39,333 bases of DNA from Candidatus Gastranaerophilales bacterium (GCA_944325005.1 CALUYO010000016.1:1-39333), one strand, 5' to 3'; numbered from the stretch's first letter, positions 7,666 to 15,424 are shown. The notes: generated by a model not told the origin, from the letters alone. Program-made: numbers and translations.

Positions 7666-8478
7666 TTATTTTTTCTCAAAAAATCCAAACTCTTTAAATA
7701 CAGGTTTCGTCTTTGGTGTGCCAACATATTGTGCAGGATAATCTGTCTCAAAAAATGTAAACACATCTGTTTCAATACCTTTAAAATTATTACGCTGAAG
7801 CGCATCAGAGGCTCCGCTTTTATATAAATTAGACTGTCCAATACCGACAAGGGTTTTGCAGTTACTGTTTTCATATAAAGATTTTGCTATTTCATTCTGT
7901 TCTTCGAGAGTATTAAAGCCCCAGCCGTTTCTAAACATAAATACAGAATCAGAAAAATTATTTTCTTTTACGGCTTTTCTCACATCCTGCACTGAAAAAT
8001 CTACTTTATCTCTCAATTCATTTTTTACTTTAAATGGAAAAAATTTAACTTCACGCATTACTTGAACTTTTTCGTTATAATCTCTTTCAAAAAATCTGTC
8101 TGCATCCATCTTTTGTATATAATCTAAATCCTGAGCGGTAAGAAGTATTCTGCTTTCGTTTGCGGCTTTTACTGTTTCAGGGGAGATATCAGAGGCGAGA
8201 ATAGGAAAAAACTTTTTTGCTTTATTGCCAAGTGTTTTCATTAAATTTATTATAAGAGTGTAAACATCTGAACCATCCGATGATCCAAACAGATTAACCG
8301 GCACCCTTTCCTGTTTGCAATATCTGTTACTTAAAAGCACAGGGAATTTACCCCAGTTAATGTCTCTTCTATTAATCTTAGTATAATGACAATTTATAAT
8401 ATTACCTGAAGCATCATATACATGCGTCATAGTAGATGTAAAAACAGGTCTACTACATACATTATTTGCGACTTTCAT
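7666..8478 (-). CDS. Divergent CheR-like methyltransferase-fold protein
   Basis: About 270 residues when started at ATG 8478, which has AAGGAAAAG seven bases upstream; a longer frame starting at 8523 would run into tatC more deeply. The Rossmann-type order of CheR can be followed: VNLFGSSDGSDVYTLIINL (the SAM loop, altered from ACSxGEExY), ILASDISPETVKAA, VDFSVQDVR and DSVFMFRNGWGF. The loss of the usual glycine/cysteine pattern in the SAM loop suggests weak or lost catalysis. The start lies 17 bases inside the tatC 3' end. It shares its fold with the gene at 1338-2330. Confidence 0.55.
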   Translation of the reverse strand: MKVANNVCSRPVFTSTMTHVYDASGNIINCHYTKINRRDINWGKFPVLLSNRYCKQERVPVNLFGSSDGSDVYTLIINLMKTLGNKAKKFFPILASDISPETVKAANESRILLTAQDLDYIQKMDADRFFERDYNEKVQVMREVKFFPFKVKNELRDKVDFSVQDVRKAVKENNFSDSVFMFRNGWGFNTLEEQNEIAKSLYENSNCKTLVGIGQSNLYKSGASDALQRNNFKGIETDVFTFFETDYPAQYVGTPKTKPVFKEFGFFEKK

Positions 8479-9196
8479 TATCTTTTCCTTTATATTTTCG
8501 TGCAAACAATAAACCCGATTCAAACAAAAGATAAGTTGGAGTAAAGAGCATTATCTGGCTTACAATATCAGGAGGAGTTAAAATTCCTGCAAGTATTAAA
8601 AGCAGAACAATTATATAAGGTCTGCAGTTTTTAACAGTTTCATAAGACACTATTCCTGACTTAATAACAGAATATGTAATAAGCGGCATCTGAAACATCA
8701 AGCCAAAAGCCAGAATAAGCCATAAAGAAAGACTTACCACATTTGAAATTCCAAGCACTGCCTGAATTTTTGAGGTAACAAAACTCATACCGAAATTTAT
8801 AATAAGCGGAAGAATAACAAACAGACAAAACAAAGCTCCAAGAATAAATAATCCGCTTGATGTAAATACTATTGATTTAATAAACTTTTTTTCATGTTCA
8901 TATAAAGCAGGGACACAAAAATTCCAAATCTGCTTCGCGATATAAGGAAAACATATTATTATATCTAATACAAAAGCTGTTTTAATCTGGATAAGAAAAA
9001 CCTCAGCAGGAGAAAAATAATTTAATGAAACATTATGCCCCCTGAGAATAAGTTCTACAAATAAATCTAAAGCTTTTGGCGCAACAAAAAGCATTGGAAT
9101 TAATACAATTCCAACGGCTTTTATACATTTCAAAAGCATTTGTCTGAACGCCTCAATATGCGAAATTATGTTCTCGTCTTTATCTGTATTTTCCAT
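8462..9196 (-). CDS. tatC: TatC, twin-arginine translocase receptor subunit
   Basis: 244 residues with six predicted membrane spans. Family marks are the N-terminal HIEAFRQMLL, YFSPAEVFLIQIKTAF in the first periplasmic loop, FPYIAKQIWNFCVPALYEHEKKF (containing the signal-peptide binding Glu region), GLMFQMPLITYSVI and LTPPDIVSQIMLFTPTYLLFE at the end. TatC recognises RR signal peptides and, with TatA, moves folded proteins over the inner membrane. It follows tatA by two bases and precedes the CheR-like gene with overlap. Likely clients are encoded in the same operon at 10697-11938 and 9426-10697. Confidence 0.95.
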   Translation of the reverse strand: MENTDKDENIISHIEAFRQMLLKCIKAVGIVLIPMLFVAPKALDLFVELILRGHNVSLNYFSPAEVFLIQIKTAFVLDIIICFPYIAKQIWNFCVPALYEHEKKFIKSIVFTSSGLFILGALFCLFVILPLIINFGMSFVTSKIQAVLGISNVVSLSLWLILAFGLMFQMPLITYSVIKSGIVSYETVKNCRPYIIVLLLILAGILTPPDIVSQIMLFTPTYLLFESGLLFARKYKGKDNESRK

Positions 9197-9198
9197 AA

Positions 9199-9414
9199 TT
9201 AAACGTCTTTAGGCTGATATTCTTCCGGCTTCTCCGCTTCATTTTCAATAGCTTCTTTTAAACCGTTTGCTTCTTCCTTTAGTATATTTTTGGCCTTTTT
9301 ATATTCATAAGAGGCACGTCCTAAGGCTCTTGCGATTTCAGGAATTCTTTTTCCTCCGAATAACAACAGTATTACAACTAATATCAGCAATATTTCAGTT
9401 ATACCAAGTGACAT
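9199..9414 (-). CDS. tatA: TatA/E-type translocase subunit
   Basis: 71 residues: one N-terminal membrane helix ([15 protein letters not shown]), the hinge [16 protein letters not shown] forming the amphipathic helix, and an acidic, lysine-rich tail. This is the classic TatA/TatE layout. No separate TatB-like gene is visible, so a minimal TatAC system is likely. The start has AAGGAGAAA upstream, and tatC follows after two bases. Confidence 0.93.
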   Translation of the reverse strand: MSLGITEILLILVVILLLFGGKRIPEIARALGRASYEYKKAKNILKEEANGLKEAIENEAEKPEEYQPKDV

Positions 9415-9425
9415 TTATTTTCTCC

Positions 9426-10697
9426 TTATATTTCCTTTTGTTCTTTTATAGAAAAAACTTCTATTGCGCCAAAATGGCAGGCATTTTTACAGGCACCGCA
9501 TCCTATACATTTTAAGGCATTCAAGACAGGCTGTTTTCCGTTTTCTTTAATTATAGCATGTGCAGGACACGCTTGCACACACAGACCGCACTGGCTGCAT
9601 TTATCTTCCATTATCATAGCCATTGCGATTCTTGTCTTTTGTTTTTCTTCTAATTTCAGACGTTTAATTGCTCCTGTAGGACAAACCTCTCCGCATCTTG
9701 CACAATCATACTTACAAAAACCTTTTGAGTAATCAAGATGAACTGCAGGGAAATTTTCATCAGCTTTTACAATAATTTTATTCGGACAGTTTTCCACACA
9801 TAAATTACAATTAAAACATTTATTAGTAAATCTTTCTTCTGAAATTGCGCCCGGAGGCAGTATTTTATTTCTAATTTTCTCAGCAATCTTATCTTTTAAG
9901 ACAAGACCCGCCTTAACCATTCCGCCAAACAACGCCAATGCCGCAGCGCCTATAATTACCTTGCGCCTTTTCAAACTAAATTTCACATCTGAGGATGGTT
10001 TCAGTCCAAACTTAATTCCGCCTTTCGGACAAACCTCTATACATTTCAAACATCTCACACATGTCTCATTATCCACTTTTTTTTCTTTTGAATGTATGCA
10101 TCCTGACGGGCAATTTTTTTCACACATTCCGCATGAAACGCAATCATCTGTTTTAATATAAATTTTATTCAGAGAAATTTTAGACACGAGTCCCAGTAAT
10201 ACACCTACCGGACATATATTAGTACAGAAAAATCTGTTTTTGAAAAATACAATTACAAGTAATCCGACAACAGCTATTATTCCCGGAATTGAAAAAGTCA
10301 CAGCAGAGCCAAACAGTGTATAAGGTTCGATATAGTGCAACAGTATAGCACTACCTCCGGTAAGAACACCGAACACAATAGCGGCAACAAAGTACTTTAC
10401 CGGATAATTAGGAGTATATTTATTTTTCTTCCTGAATATAAGTGCCGCCAGTTCCTGTAAAAAACCAAACGGACAAATTAAAGAGCAGTAAAACCTTCCA
10501 AACAGTAATGTAAAAAGAACTATACTGCTCAAAAGTACAACTGCAATTATTGAAAAATCAATAAAAACCCTTTGCAACAACGGTGCAAATTGGATATCAA
10601 GGACCTTTACGGAATAAAAGATACCGCAAAGTCCTAATATGGCTAGCACAAAAATCAAAAAAGAAACAGCCAATCTTATTTTATATGCATATTTCAT
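9426..10697 (-). CDS. NapH/NapG-like fused membrane polyferredoxin
   Basis: 423 residues. The first 170 residues hold four membrane helices and the two NapH-type motifs CSLICPFGF (71-79) and CTNICPVGV (158-166). Two [4Fe-4S] clusters follow: CVSCGMCEKNCP (186-197) and CVRCLKCIEVCP (213-224). Then comes a new basic-hydrophobic segment SLKRRKVIIGAAALALFGG (241-259), which looks like a twin-arginine signal, then PPGAISEERF as in NapG, and further cysteine clusters at 294-305, 328-339, 367-378 and 397-407. So NapH and NapG, normally separate, appear joined. It would pass electrons from the quinone pool or cytoplasm to an external acceptor, plausibly the exported reductase encoded just upstream, whose stop overlaps its start by one base. 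Confidence 0.82.
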   Translation of the reverse strand: MKYAYKIRLAVSFLIFVLAILGLCGIFYSVKVLDIQFAPLLQRVFIDFSIIAVVLLSSIVLFTLLFGRFYCSLICPFGFLQELAALIFRKKNKYTPNYPVKYFVAAIVFGVLTGGSAILLHYIEPYTLFGSAVTFSIPGIIAVVGLLVIVFFKNRFFCTNICPVGVLLGLVSKISLNKIYIKTDDCVSCGMCEKNCPSGCIHSKEKKVDNETCVRCLKCIEVCPKGGIKFGLKPSSDVKFSLKRRKVIIGAAALALFGGMVKAGLVLKDKIAEKIRNKILPPGAISEERFTNKCFNCNLCVENCPNKIIVKADENFPAVHLDYSKGFCKYDCARCGEVCPTGAIKRLKLEEKQKTRIAMAMIMEDKCSQCGLCVQACPAHAIIKENGKQPVLNALKCIGCGACKNACHFGAIEVFSIKEQKEI

Positions 10698-11938
10698 TAT
10701 TTCATCGCCTTCTCTGCATCTTCGTAAGCTTTTTGAACATCTCCTAACAATTTTGGAATATCAAGATTTTGCGGGCAATTTTTACTGCAAAGACCGCATT
10801 TTATACACTTGTCCGCACGTTCATCCTCTTTTAATGCCGCATAATTAGCTGTAAACATAAAATATTTATTGGGGGCAGTGCTACCCTTGAATATATTATA
10901 TAATCCAAAAATCGCAGGGATATTTATTCCACGTGGACAGACCTCCATACAATATTTACATGCCGTACAGCTGATTGCTCCTTGTGATTGGATAACCTGA
11001 GCTATTTCATGCGCAATTTTTACTTCATTTTCAGTAAATTCACGGTAATTTACAAATGTATCAACATTTTCTCGCAGCTGCTGAAAATTACTCATGCCAC
11101 TCAAAATTGTAAATACTCTAGGTTTTGCGGCAACCCATCTTAGCCCGAAAGATGCCTGGGTATCATCAGGACATTCCTCTTTTAATTTTTTTGCAGCCTT
11201 TTCGGGTAAATTACACAAAGCCCCGCCGCGTAAAGGTTCCATTACAATAACAGGAACGCCGGCTTCATCTGCAATCTGGTAAAGCTCATCAGCATTTACG
11301 ACTTCCCAGTCAAGGTAATTAAGCTGGAGCTGGCAGAAATCCCATTTGTGTTCCTTAATAACTTCTCTGAGCATTTGAGGATCGCCATGGAAAGAAAATC
11401 CCATATTTTTAATCAGACCTTCTTGCTTTAATTTTGCAAGTTCATCGTACATATTATTGTCACGATAGTTACTTAGAGTATTTTTATTTATGTTATGAAC
11501 CATATAATTGTCAAAATATTCAACCTGACATTTTTTCAACTGTTCTTCACAAAGTTTTCTCACATCAGAAGGAGAATTTACCAGATAGGCCGGACATTTA
11601 TCCGCAAGAAAGAAACTATCCCTTGGATATTTCTTTAAAATTTCACCTATTGCATTTTCACTCTTGCCTTCAACATACATATATGCCGTATCAAAATAGT
11701 TAGCCCCGTGTGCCATTGCATAATCAACCATCTTATCAAGTTCTGCCATATCTATTTTACCGTCACGCATAGGCAACCTCATACAGCCAAGCGCAATCAA
11801 AGGCATTTCGTCATTTCCAAACTTTCGTCTGACAACCTGATTTTCTGATTTCTTAACTTCTTTTTTACCGCATCCCGATAAAAGTGCAGTTCCGCCGAGT
11901 GCAAGTGCAGAACTAATTATAAATTCTCTTCGTTTCAT
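10697..11938 (-). CDS. Tat-exported aldo/keto reductase lipoprotein with two [4Fe-4S] clusters
   Basis: 413 residues. The N-terminus MKRREFIISSALALGG has the twin arginines, and TALLSGCGKK gives a lipobox with Cys23, so the folded, cofactor-loaded enzyme is probably exported by Tat and lipid-anchored. The barrel carries the expected AKR residues in NYFDTAYMYVEG (Asp, Tyr), FLADKCP (Lys) and YMVHNIN (His). The C-terminus has CTACKYCMEVCP and CIKCGLCSKNCP clusters. It lies between the flavodoxin gene (13 bases upstream) and the NapHG-like gene (1-base overlap), followed by tatA and tatC. The substrate is unknown; an envelope reductase fed by the polyferredoxin is my inference. Confidence 0.87.
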   Translation of the reverse strand: MKRREFIISSALALGGTALLSGCGKKEVKKSENQVVRRKFGNDEMPLIALGCMRLPMRDGKIDMAELDKMVDYAMAHGANYFDTAYMYVEGKSENAIGEILKKYPRDSFFLADKCPAYLVNSPSDVRKLCEEQLKKCQVEYFDNYMVHNINKNTLSNYRDNNMYDELAKLKQEGLIKNMGFSFHGDPQMLREVIKEHKWDFCQLQLNYLDWEVVNADELYQIADEAGVPVIVMEPLRGGALCNLPEKAAKKLKEECPDDTQASFGLRWVAAKPRVFTILSGMSNFQQLRENVDTFVNYREFTENEVKIAHEIAQVIQSQGAISCTACKYCMEVCPRGINIPAIFGLYNIFKGSTAPNKYFMFTANYAALKEDERADKCIKCGLCSKNCPQNLDIPKLLGDVQKAYEDAEKAMK

Positions 11939-11951
11939 TTATTTACCTCTC

Positions 11952-12518
11952 TTATAAATTCAAACTATTAATCCATTTTTTTATATCATTAATATTCGCC
12001 GAGTTTTCGTAAGTTGTATATCCATCCATAACTTTAGCGTTTGGTGCCAGTTTCTGCATATCAACATAAGTTGAAGATTCTCCTCCTCCGCCATGGGTAC
12101 AAAATGGAACTATCACCTTACCGGCAAAATTATTTTTTGTCAGGAATGTTTTGACCGGAGAAGCCATTGTATACCACCAGACAGGAGTTCCTATAAATAT
12201 TATATCATAATTTTCTATATTACCGTTATCTTTAAGTTCAGGTCTTATATCTTTTTGTTTTTCAATCTGAGCCAGCTGTACAACAGCATTATAATCCTTT
12301 GAATATTCTTTTACAGGTATAATTTCAAACAGATCTCCGCCGGTTACCGACTGAATTTTTTCCGCGGCTGCTCTAGTATTACCGGAGTAAGAATAATATG
12401 CTATTAAAACTTTTTTATCTTTCATATCAACCTCCTTATTTGAAAATAGCGTAAACAATGCAATAAGAAGTAAACAAGCGATAACAAATATAATTATTCC
12501 AATTAAAGCTTTATTCAT
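11952..12518 (-). CDS. Flavodoxin with N-terminal membrane anchor and internal second start
   Basis: 188 residues from ATG 12518. Residues 4-25 are one hydrophobic helix; the flavodoxin domain then starts at MKDKKVLIAYYSYSGNT, where SYSGNTRA is the FMN phosphate loop, with IFIGTPVWWYTMASPVKTFL and FCTHGGGGESS forming the isoalloxazine side. It resembles short-chain NAD(P)H-type flavodoxins of anaerobes. A second in-frame ATG at 12425 has a perfect AAGGAGG five bases upstream, so a 157-residue soluble form is likely to be made as well. First gene of the long operon; the promoter and dyad are at 12542-12570. It may feed electrons to the exported reductase chain. Confidence 0.88.
   Translation of the reverse strand: MNKALIGIIIFVIACLLLIALFTLFSNKEVDMKDKKVLIAYYSYSGNTRAAAEKIQSVTGGDLFEIIPVKEYSKDYNAVVQLAQIEKQKDIRPELKDNGNIENYDIIFIGTPVWWYTMASPVKTFLTKNNFAGKVIVPFCTHGGGGESSTYVDMQKLAPNAKVMDGYTTYENSANINDIKKWINSLNL
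12426..12437 (-). promoter_or_regulatory. Internal ribosome binding site inside the flavodoxin gene
   Basis: On the minus strand the bases read AAGGAGGTTGAT directly before ATG 12425. These codons (K-E-V-D) lie between the membrane helix and the flavodoxin domain. The match to the anti-Shine-Dalgarno sequence is as good as or better than that of the upstream start (AGGAGG six bases before ATG 12518). Confidence 0.7.
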
Positions 12519-12541
12519 AAAAAACCTCCTGTTATTAAAAT

Positions 12542-12570
12542 ATTACAACCTGATAGCAGCTATCAGTCAA
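12542..12570 (-). promoter_or_regulatory. Promoter with dyad operator for the flavodoxin-Tat-Lar operon
   Basis: Read on the minus strand: TTGACT (12570-12565), a 17-base spacer, then TGTAAT (12547-12542), a good sigma-70 match. A perfect dyad CTGATAG-CAG-CTATCAG (12550-12566) fills almost the whole spacer, so a dimeric regulator bound there would block the polymerase. A MerR-type activator is less likely because the spacer is 17 rather than 19 bases. The start of transcription would fall about 17 bases ahead of ATG 12518. Confidence 0.7.
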
Positions 12571-12695
12571 GTAGTTTAAATTTTTATATTATACTTTAAA
12601 AGCATTATTAATAATACAATATAAGTATTTGTTATTTTTAAAAATATAGTAAATAATAATAATACAATTCCTACCAAATAAGAAGGAGCGTAAAA

Positions 12696-13736
12696 ATGCT
12701 AAAAAGAATTATAGTTTTTGCAGTGACACTTTTACTAATTATAGGAGGATCGACAATGAGTATGGCAAAAAACAGTGATTGGGACAAAACTTTTACAAAA
12801 AGTGATAAAGTTGACATAAAAAAAGTAACTTTCAAAAATCGTTATGGCATTACCCTTGCAGGAGATTTATATACACCGAAGGAAAAAACTTCTGAAAAAA
12901 TGGCTGCCATTGCAGTAGCCGGTCCTTTCGGTGCAGTTAAGGAGCAGGCATCCGGCTTATATGCACAAACAATGGCAGAAAGAGGTTTTATAACTCTGGC
13001 TTTTGACCCTTCATATACGGGTGAAAGCAGCGGGGAACCAAGGAATGTATCTTCTCCGGAGATTAATACCGAAGATTTCAGTGCCGCTGTAGATTTCTTA
13101 AGTAACCGGCCCGATGTTAACCCCGATGAGATAGGTATTATCGGGATATGCGGATTTGGCGGTTTTGGTTTGAATGCTGCTGCTATTGATACAAGGATTA
13201 AAGCAACAGTTACCGTAACTATGTACGATATGACACGTGTTACTGCTAACGGATATTTTGACTCAATGGATGAAAAAGCAAGATATGAGTTGAAAAAATC
13301 TCTTAATAAACAAAGAACAGAAGATTTTAGAAACGGAACATACGCTAAAGCCCCCGGGCTGCCGGAAAAACTTACAGGAGAAGAACCTCAGTTTGTTAAG
13401 GATTATTTCGGATATTATAAAACTCCGCGGGGTTTTCACAAACGTTCAATTAACTCCAATGGAAACTGGAATACAACAGCTTCTCTAGCATTGATTAATA
13501 TGCCTATTTTGGCATACAGCAACGAAATTCAAAGCGCCGTATTAATGATTCATGGAGAAAAAGCTCACAGCAGATATTTTTCAGAAGATGCTTTCAAAAA
13601 ACTAAAAGGAGATAACAAAGAATTGATAATTATTGAAAACGCAAACCATGTAGATTTATACGACAATCTTGAAAAAATTCCTTTTGATAAAATTGAAAAA
13701 TTCTTTACAACATACTTAAAAAATGACAATAAATAG
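12696..13736 (+). CDS. Secreted alpha/beta hydrolase with cysteine in the nucleophile elbow
   Basis: 346 residues with a signal peptide (MLKRIIVFAVTLLLIIGG... cut near SMAKN). The fold follows the YcjY/dienelactone-hydrolase-like group: FKNRYGITLAGDLYTP, an oxyanion region VAGPFGAVKEQ, GFITLAFDPSYTGESSG, then the elbow GICGFGGFG where Cys stands at the place of the usual Ser, MIHGEKAHS for the acid and ENANHVDLYD for the catalytic His. Relatives with GIC elbows are known, so this is probably active as a thiol hydrolase or esterase. It has AAGGAG upstream and is divergent from the flavodoxin operon; a strong terminator follows. Confidence 0.82.
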   Translation: MLKRIIVFAVTLLLIIGGSTMSMAKNSDWDKTFTKSDKVDIKKVTFKNRYGITLAGDLYTPKEKTSEKMAAIAVAGPFGAVKEQASGLYAQTMAERGFITLAFDPSYTGESSGEPRNVSSPEINTEDFSAAVDFLSNRPDVNPDEIGIIGICGFGGFGLNAAAIDTRIKATVTVTMYDMTRVTANGYFDSMDEKARYELKKSLNKQRTEDFRNGTYAKAPGLPEKLTGEEPQFVKDYFGYYKTPRGFHKRSINSNGNWNTTASLALINMPILAYSNEIQSAVLMIHGEKAHSRYFSEDAFKKLKGDNKELIIIENANHVDLYDNLEKIPFDKIEKFFTTYLKNDNK

Positions 13737-13758
13737 CCAATTATTATAATCATCAAAC

Positions 13759-13798
13759 AATTCCCGTATTATGCAAACATAATACGGGAATTTATTTT
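13759..13798 (+). terminator. Intrinsic terminator after the hydrolase gene
   Basis: A 15-base perfect stem (AATTCCCGTATTATG / CATAATACGGGAATT, 13759-13773 and 13778-13792) with a CAAA loop, followed by the T-rich TATTTT. It ends the hydrolase transcript and separates it from the phage-like cassette. Confidence 0.85.
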
Positions 13799-13892
13799 AA
13801 CAATAACATCGGTATGAAATCACTGACTTGTGCAATAAAGTTAAATTCGAAATAATATTAATGTTTAGCACTGCTAAGGAAGTTAAAATAAT

Positions 13893-14258
13893 ATGGAAAA
13901 CGATTTTAAAATAAAATTAATTATGCAATTTTTAAACAAACACATTAACAGGGTTGGCTATAAACAGGCAATTAAAGATTTACAATACGGACTAAATATT
14001 ATGAACCGGAAACGAAAAATTTTTTCAGATGAAAAATTTAAACAAATTCCGGAAGATGGAGATTTCGGAGTTAAAACATACAGTTGTTTACTGAATTTAT
14101 GTAAATATGCCAAACCTGAAATTATATTCAGGAATATAAAAAAGGCAGCAATAACAAATGCAGTGTTTGATACAAAAAATGATAGACGTATAAATACAGA
14201 AAAACGTATTGAAAATATAAATAACGACTTAAATTTTCAGGGGGATATTAGTGAGTGA
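13893..14258 (+). CDS. Peptidoglycan-binding-like protein, phage lysin remnant or relative
   Basis: 121 residues without signal peptide. The middle section resembles the peptidoglycan-binding domain found at the end of GH108 phage lysins: repeated LQYGLNIMNRK, then PEDGDFGVKTYSCLLNL, matching the pattern LQ..LN...DG.iG..T...L. The catalytic part of the lysin is missing, so it is a stand-alone binding domain. The gene ends with an 8-base overlap with the next coding region (GTG 14251), which has AGGGGG before it. The pairing with a MuF-like gene suggests phage origin. Confidence 0.5.
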   Translation: MENDFKIKLIMQFLNKHINRVGYKQAIKDLQYGLNIMNRKRKIFSDEKFKQIPEDGDFGVKTYSCLLNLCKYAKPEIIFRNIKKAAITNAVFDTKNDRRINTEKRIENINNDLNFQGDISE

Positions 14259-15066
14259 TAAAGTATTAAAAGGCGGCATAAGCAATACAATTTATATATG
14301 GCACACGTCGGATAATGCCTGTGAAAAATGTCAGGCTTTAAACGGTCTGAAATTTTATACTATTGAAGATATTCCTGACAGACCTCATCCCAACTGCAAA
14401 TGTTATCTGTAAGAAAAAACAGATGATGACATTTGTGATTGTTATGAACTCTACGAACAATTAGAGGAAATAATACTTGATTTAAACATTCTATGGAGTG
14501 TTGTGGAAGATGAAGTTTCCTCTATAGAAAATATTGTGTCTCATACCGGTGATACTATATCGGAATTAGATGAAAACCTAAACGGGCTTATATCAGAATA
14601 CGGGATGCATTTGCCGGAATGTGAATATAATATCGACAACGATTTTGAACAAATGTATGCTCAAAAATTCGAACTGAAAATATTAATAAACGATATATCA
14701 GGTTTAATAACCCCTTTACAATCAATCTTAGGCAGCATTAACAGCTTTGTGAATAATTATATAGATCTACTTTCTGAAAGAGACGGTTCAATGGACAAAT
14801 TTTATCACTCAAAAGCAAATTGCGAAGCTGCGCAGAATGGAATACTCGGAAGTGCAGTCGCAAAAGGCCTTAGTGATTTAAAAGAATTATATGATTCATA
14901 TACTTATATTCACACTCACAAAGTCAGCAAAGAAGAAGCTTTAGCCGATTCTGCCCGCGACCAGAAAGCGAACAGAGAAGGTAGAACAAGAGGAAGAAAT
15001 TATCCTGATTGCGATTGTGCAGTACTTATGTGGGATTTACGCCCTGCACACAGAAAGCAGAAATAA
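14251..15066 (+). pseudogene. MuF-like/KANCEAAQ-domain protein interrupted by an in-frame TAA
   Basis: One reading frame of 272 codons with a single stop TAA at 14410-14412. The first 53 codons give WHTSDNACEKCQALNG and PHPNCKCYL, the Cys/His motif at the end of phage MuF/SPP1 gp7-type proteins. After the stop the same frame continues EKTDDDICDCYEL, a long coiled-coil-like acidic region, then FYHSKANCEAAQNG, LSDLKELYD and DQKANREGRTRGRNYPDC. That last domain is one I recall at the tips of Rhs/CdiA-like and phage proteins. One base change would restore a full protein. GTG 14251 with AGGGGG is the start; a new start at GTG 14503 is weak. It may be a pseudogene or be read through. Confidence 0.6.
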
Positions 15067-15118
15067 AAACAGGATATATTTTTAATATATAAAAGCGAAA
15101 TAAATTTATAATGTATGT

Positions 15119-15358
15119 ATGAAATACATATATGTATCAATAATTTTTTTAATAGTTTTTACTTTTTTTTCAGAAGAATTTAAACAGGCCTATGATGCTT
15201 TTGTTAATCTTAATATGTGCATTGACACAGGGATTTGTAATGAAGGAATAAAAACCAAAATCGACGGAGTACTAATAGAAATTAATGAAGAAAACTGTAA
15301 AAAGTATAAAAAGATCTGGAATTCAGAAAACAGTACATGCATTATAAAAAATAATTGA
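15119..15358 (+). CDS. Small secreted four-cysteine protein
   Basis: 79 residues with a hydrophobic N-terminus (YIYVSIIFLIVFTFF) that can act as signal or anchor, then a short soluble domain with four cysteines in NMCIDTGICNEG, EENCKKY and NSTCIIK, likely forming two disulfides outside the cytoplasm. It lies 52 bases after the KANCEAAQ gene on the same strand. The layout would fit an immunity or accessory protein for that gene, but this is inference; I know similar short CxDTGxC proteins from phage-like loci without a defined function. Confidence 0.5.
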   Translation: MKYIYVSIIFLIVFTFFSEEFKQAYDAFVNLNMCIDTGICNEGIKTKIDGVLIEINEENCKKYKKIWNSENSTCIIKNN

Positions 15359-15424
15359 TATTAAACACTTTATCTGATAAAATTCTCAAAGAGTATAGTA
15401 GCTTTTATATCATTATTTATTTTT

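Noticed and set aside
13893-15066. A complete prophage
   Set aside because: No capsid, terminase, portal, tail or integrase genes surround these two genes; only a small phage-like cassette is present.
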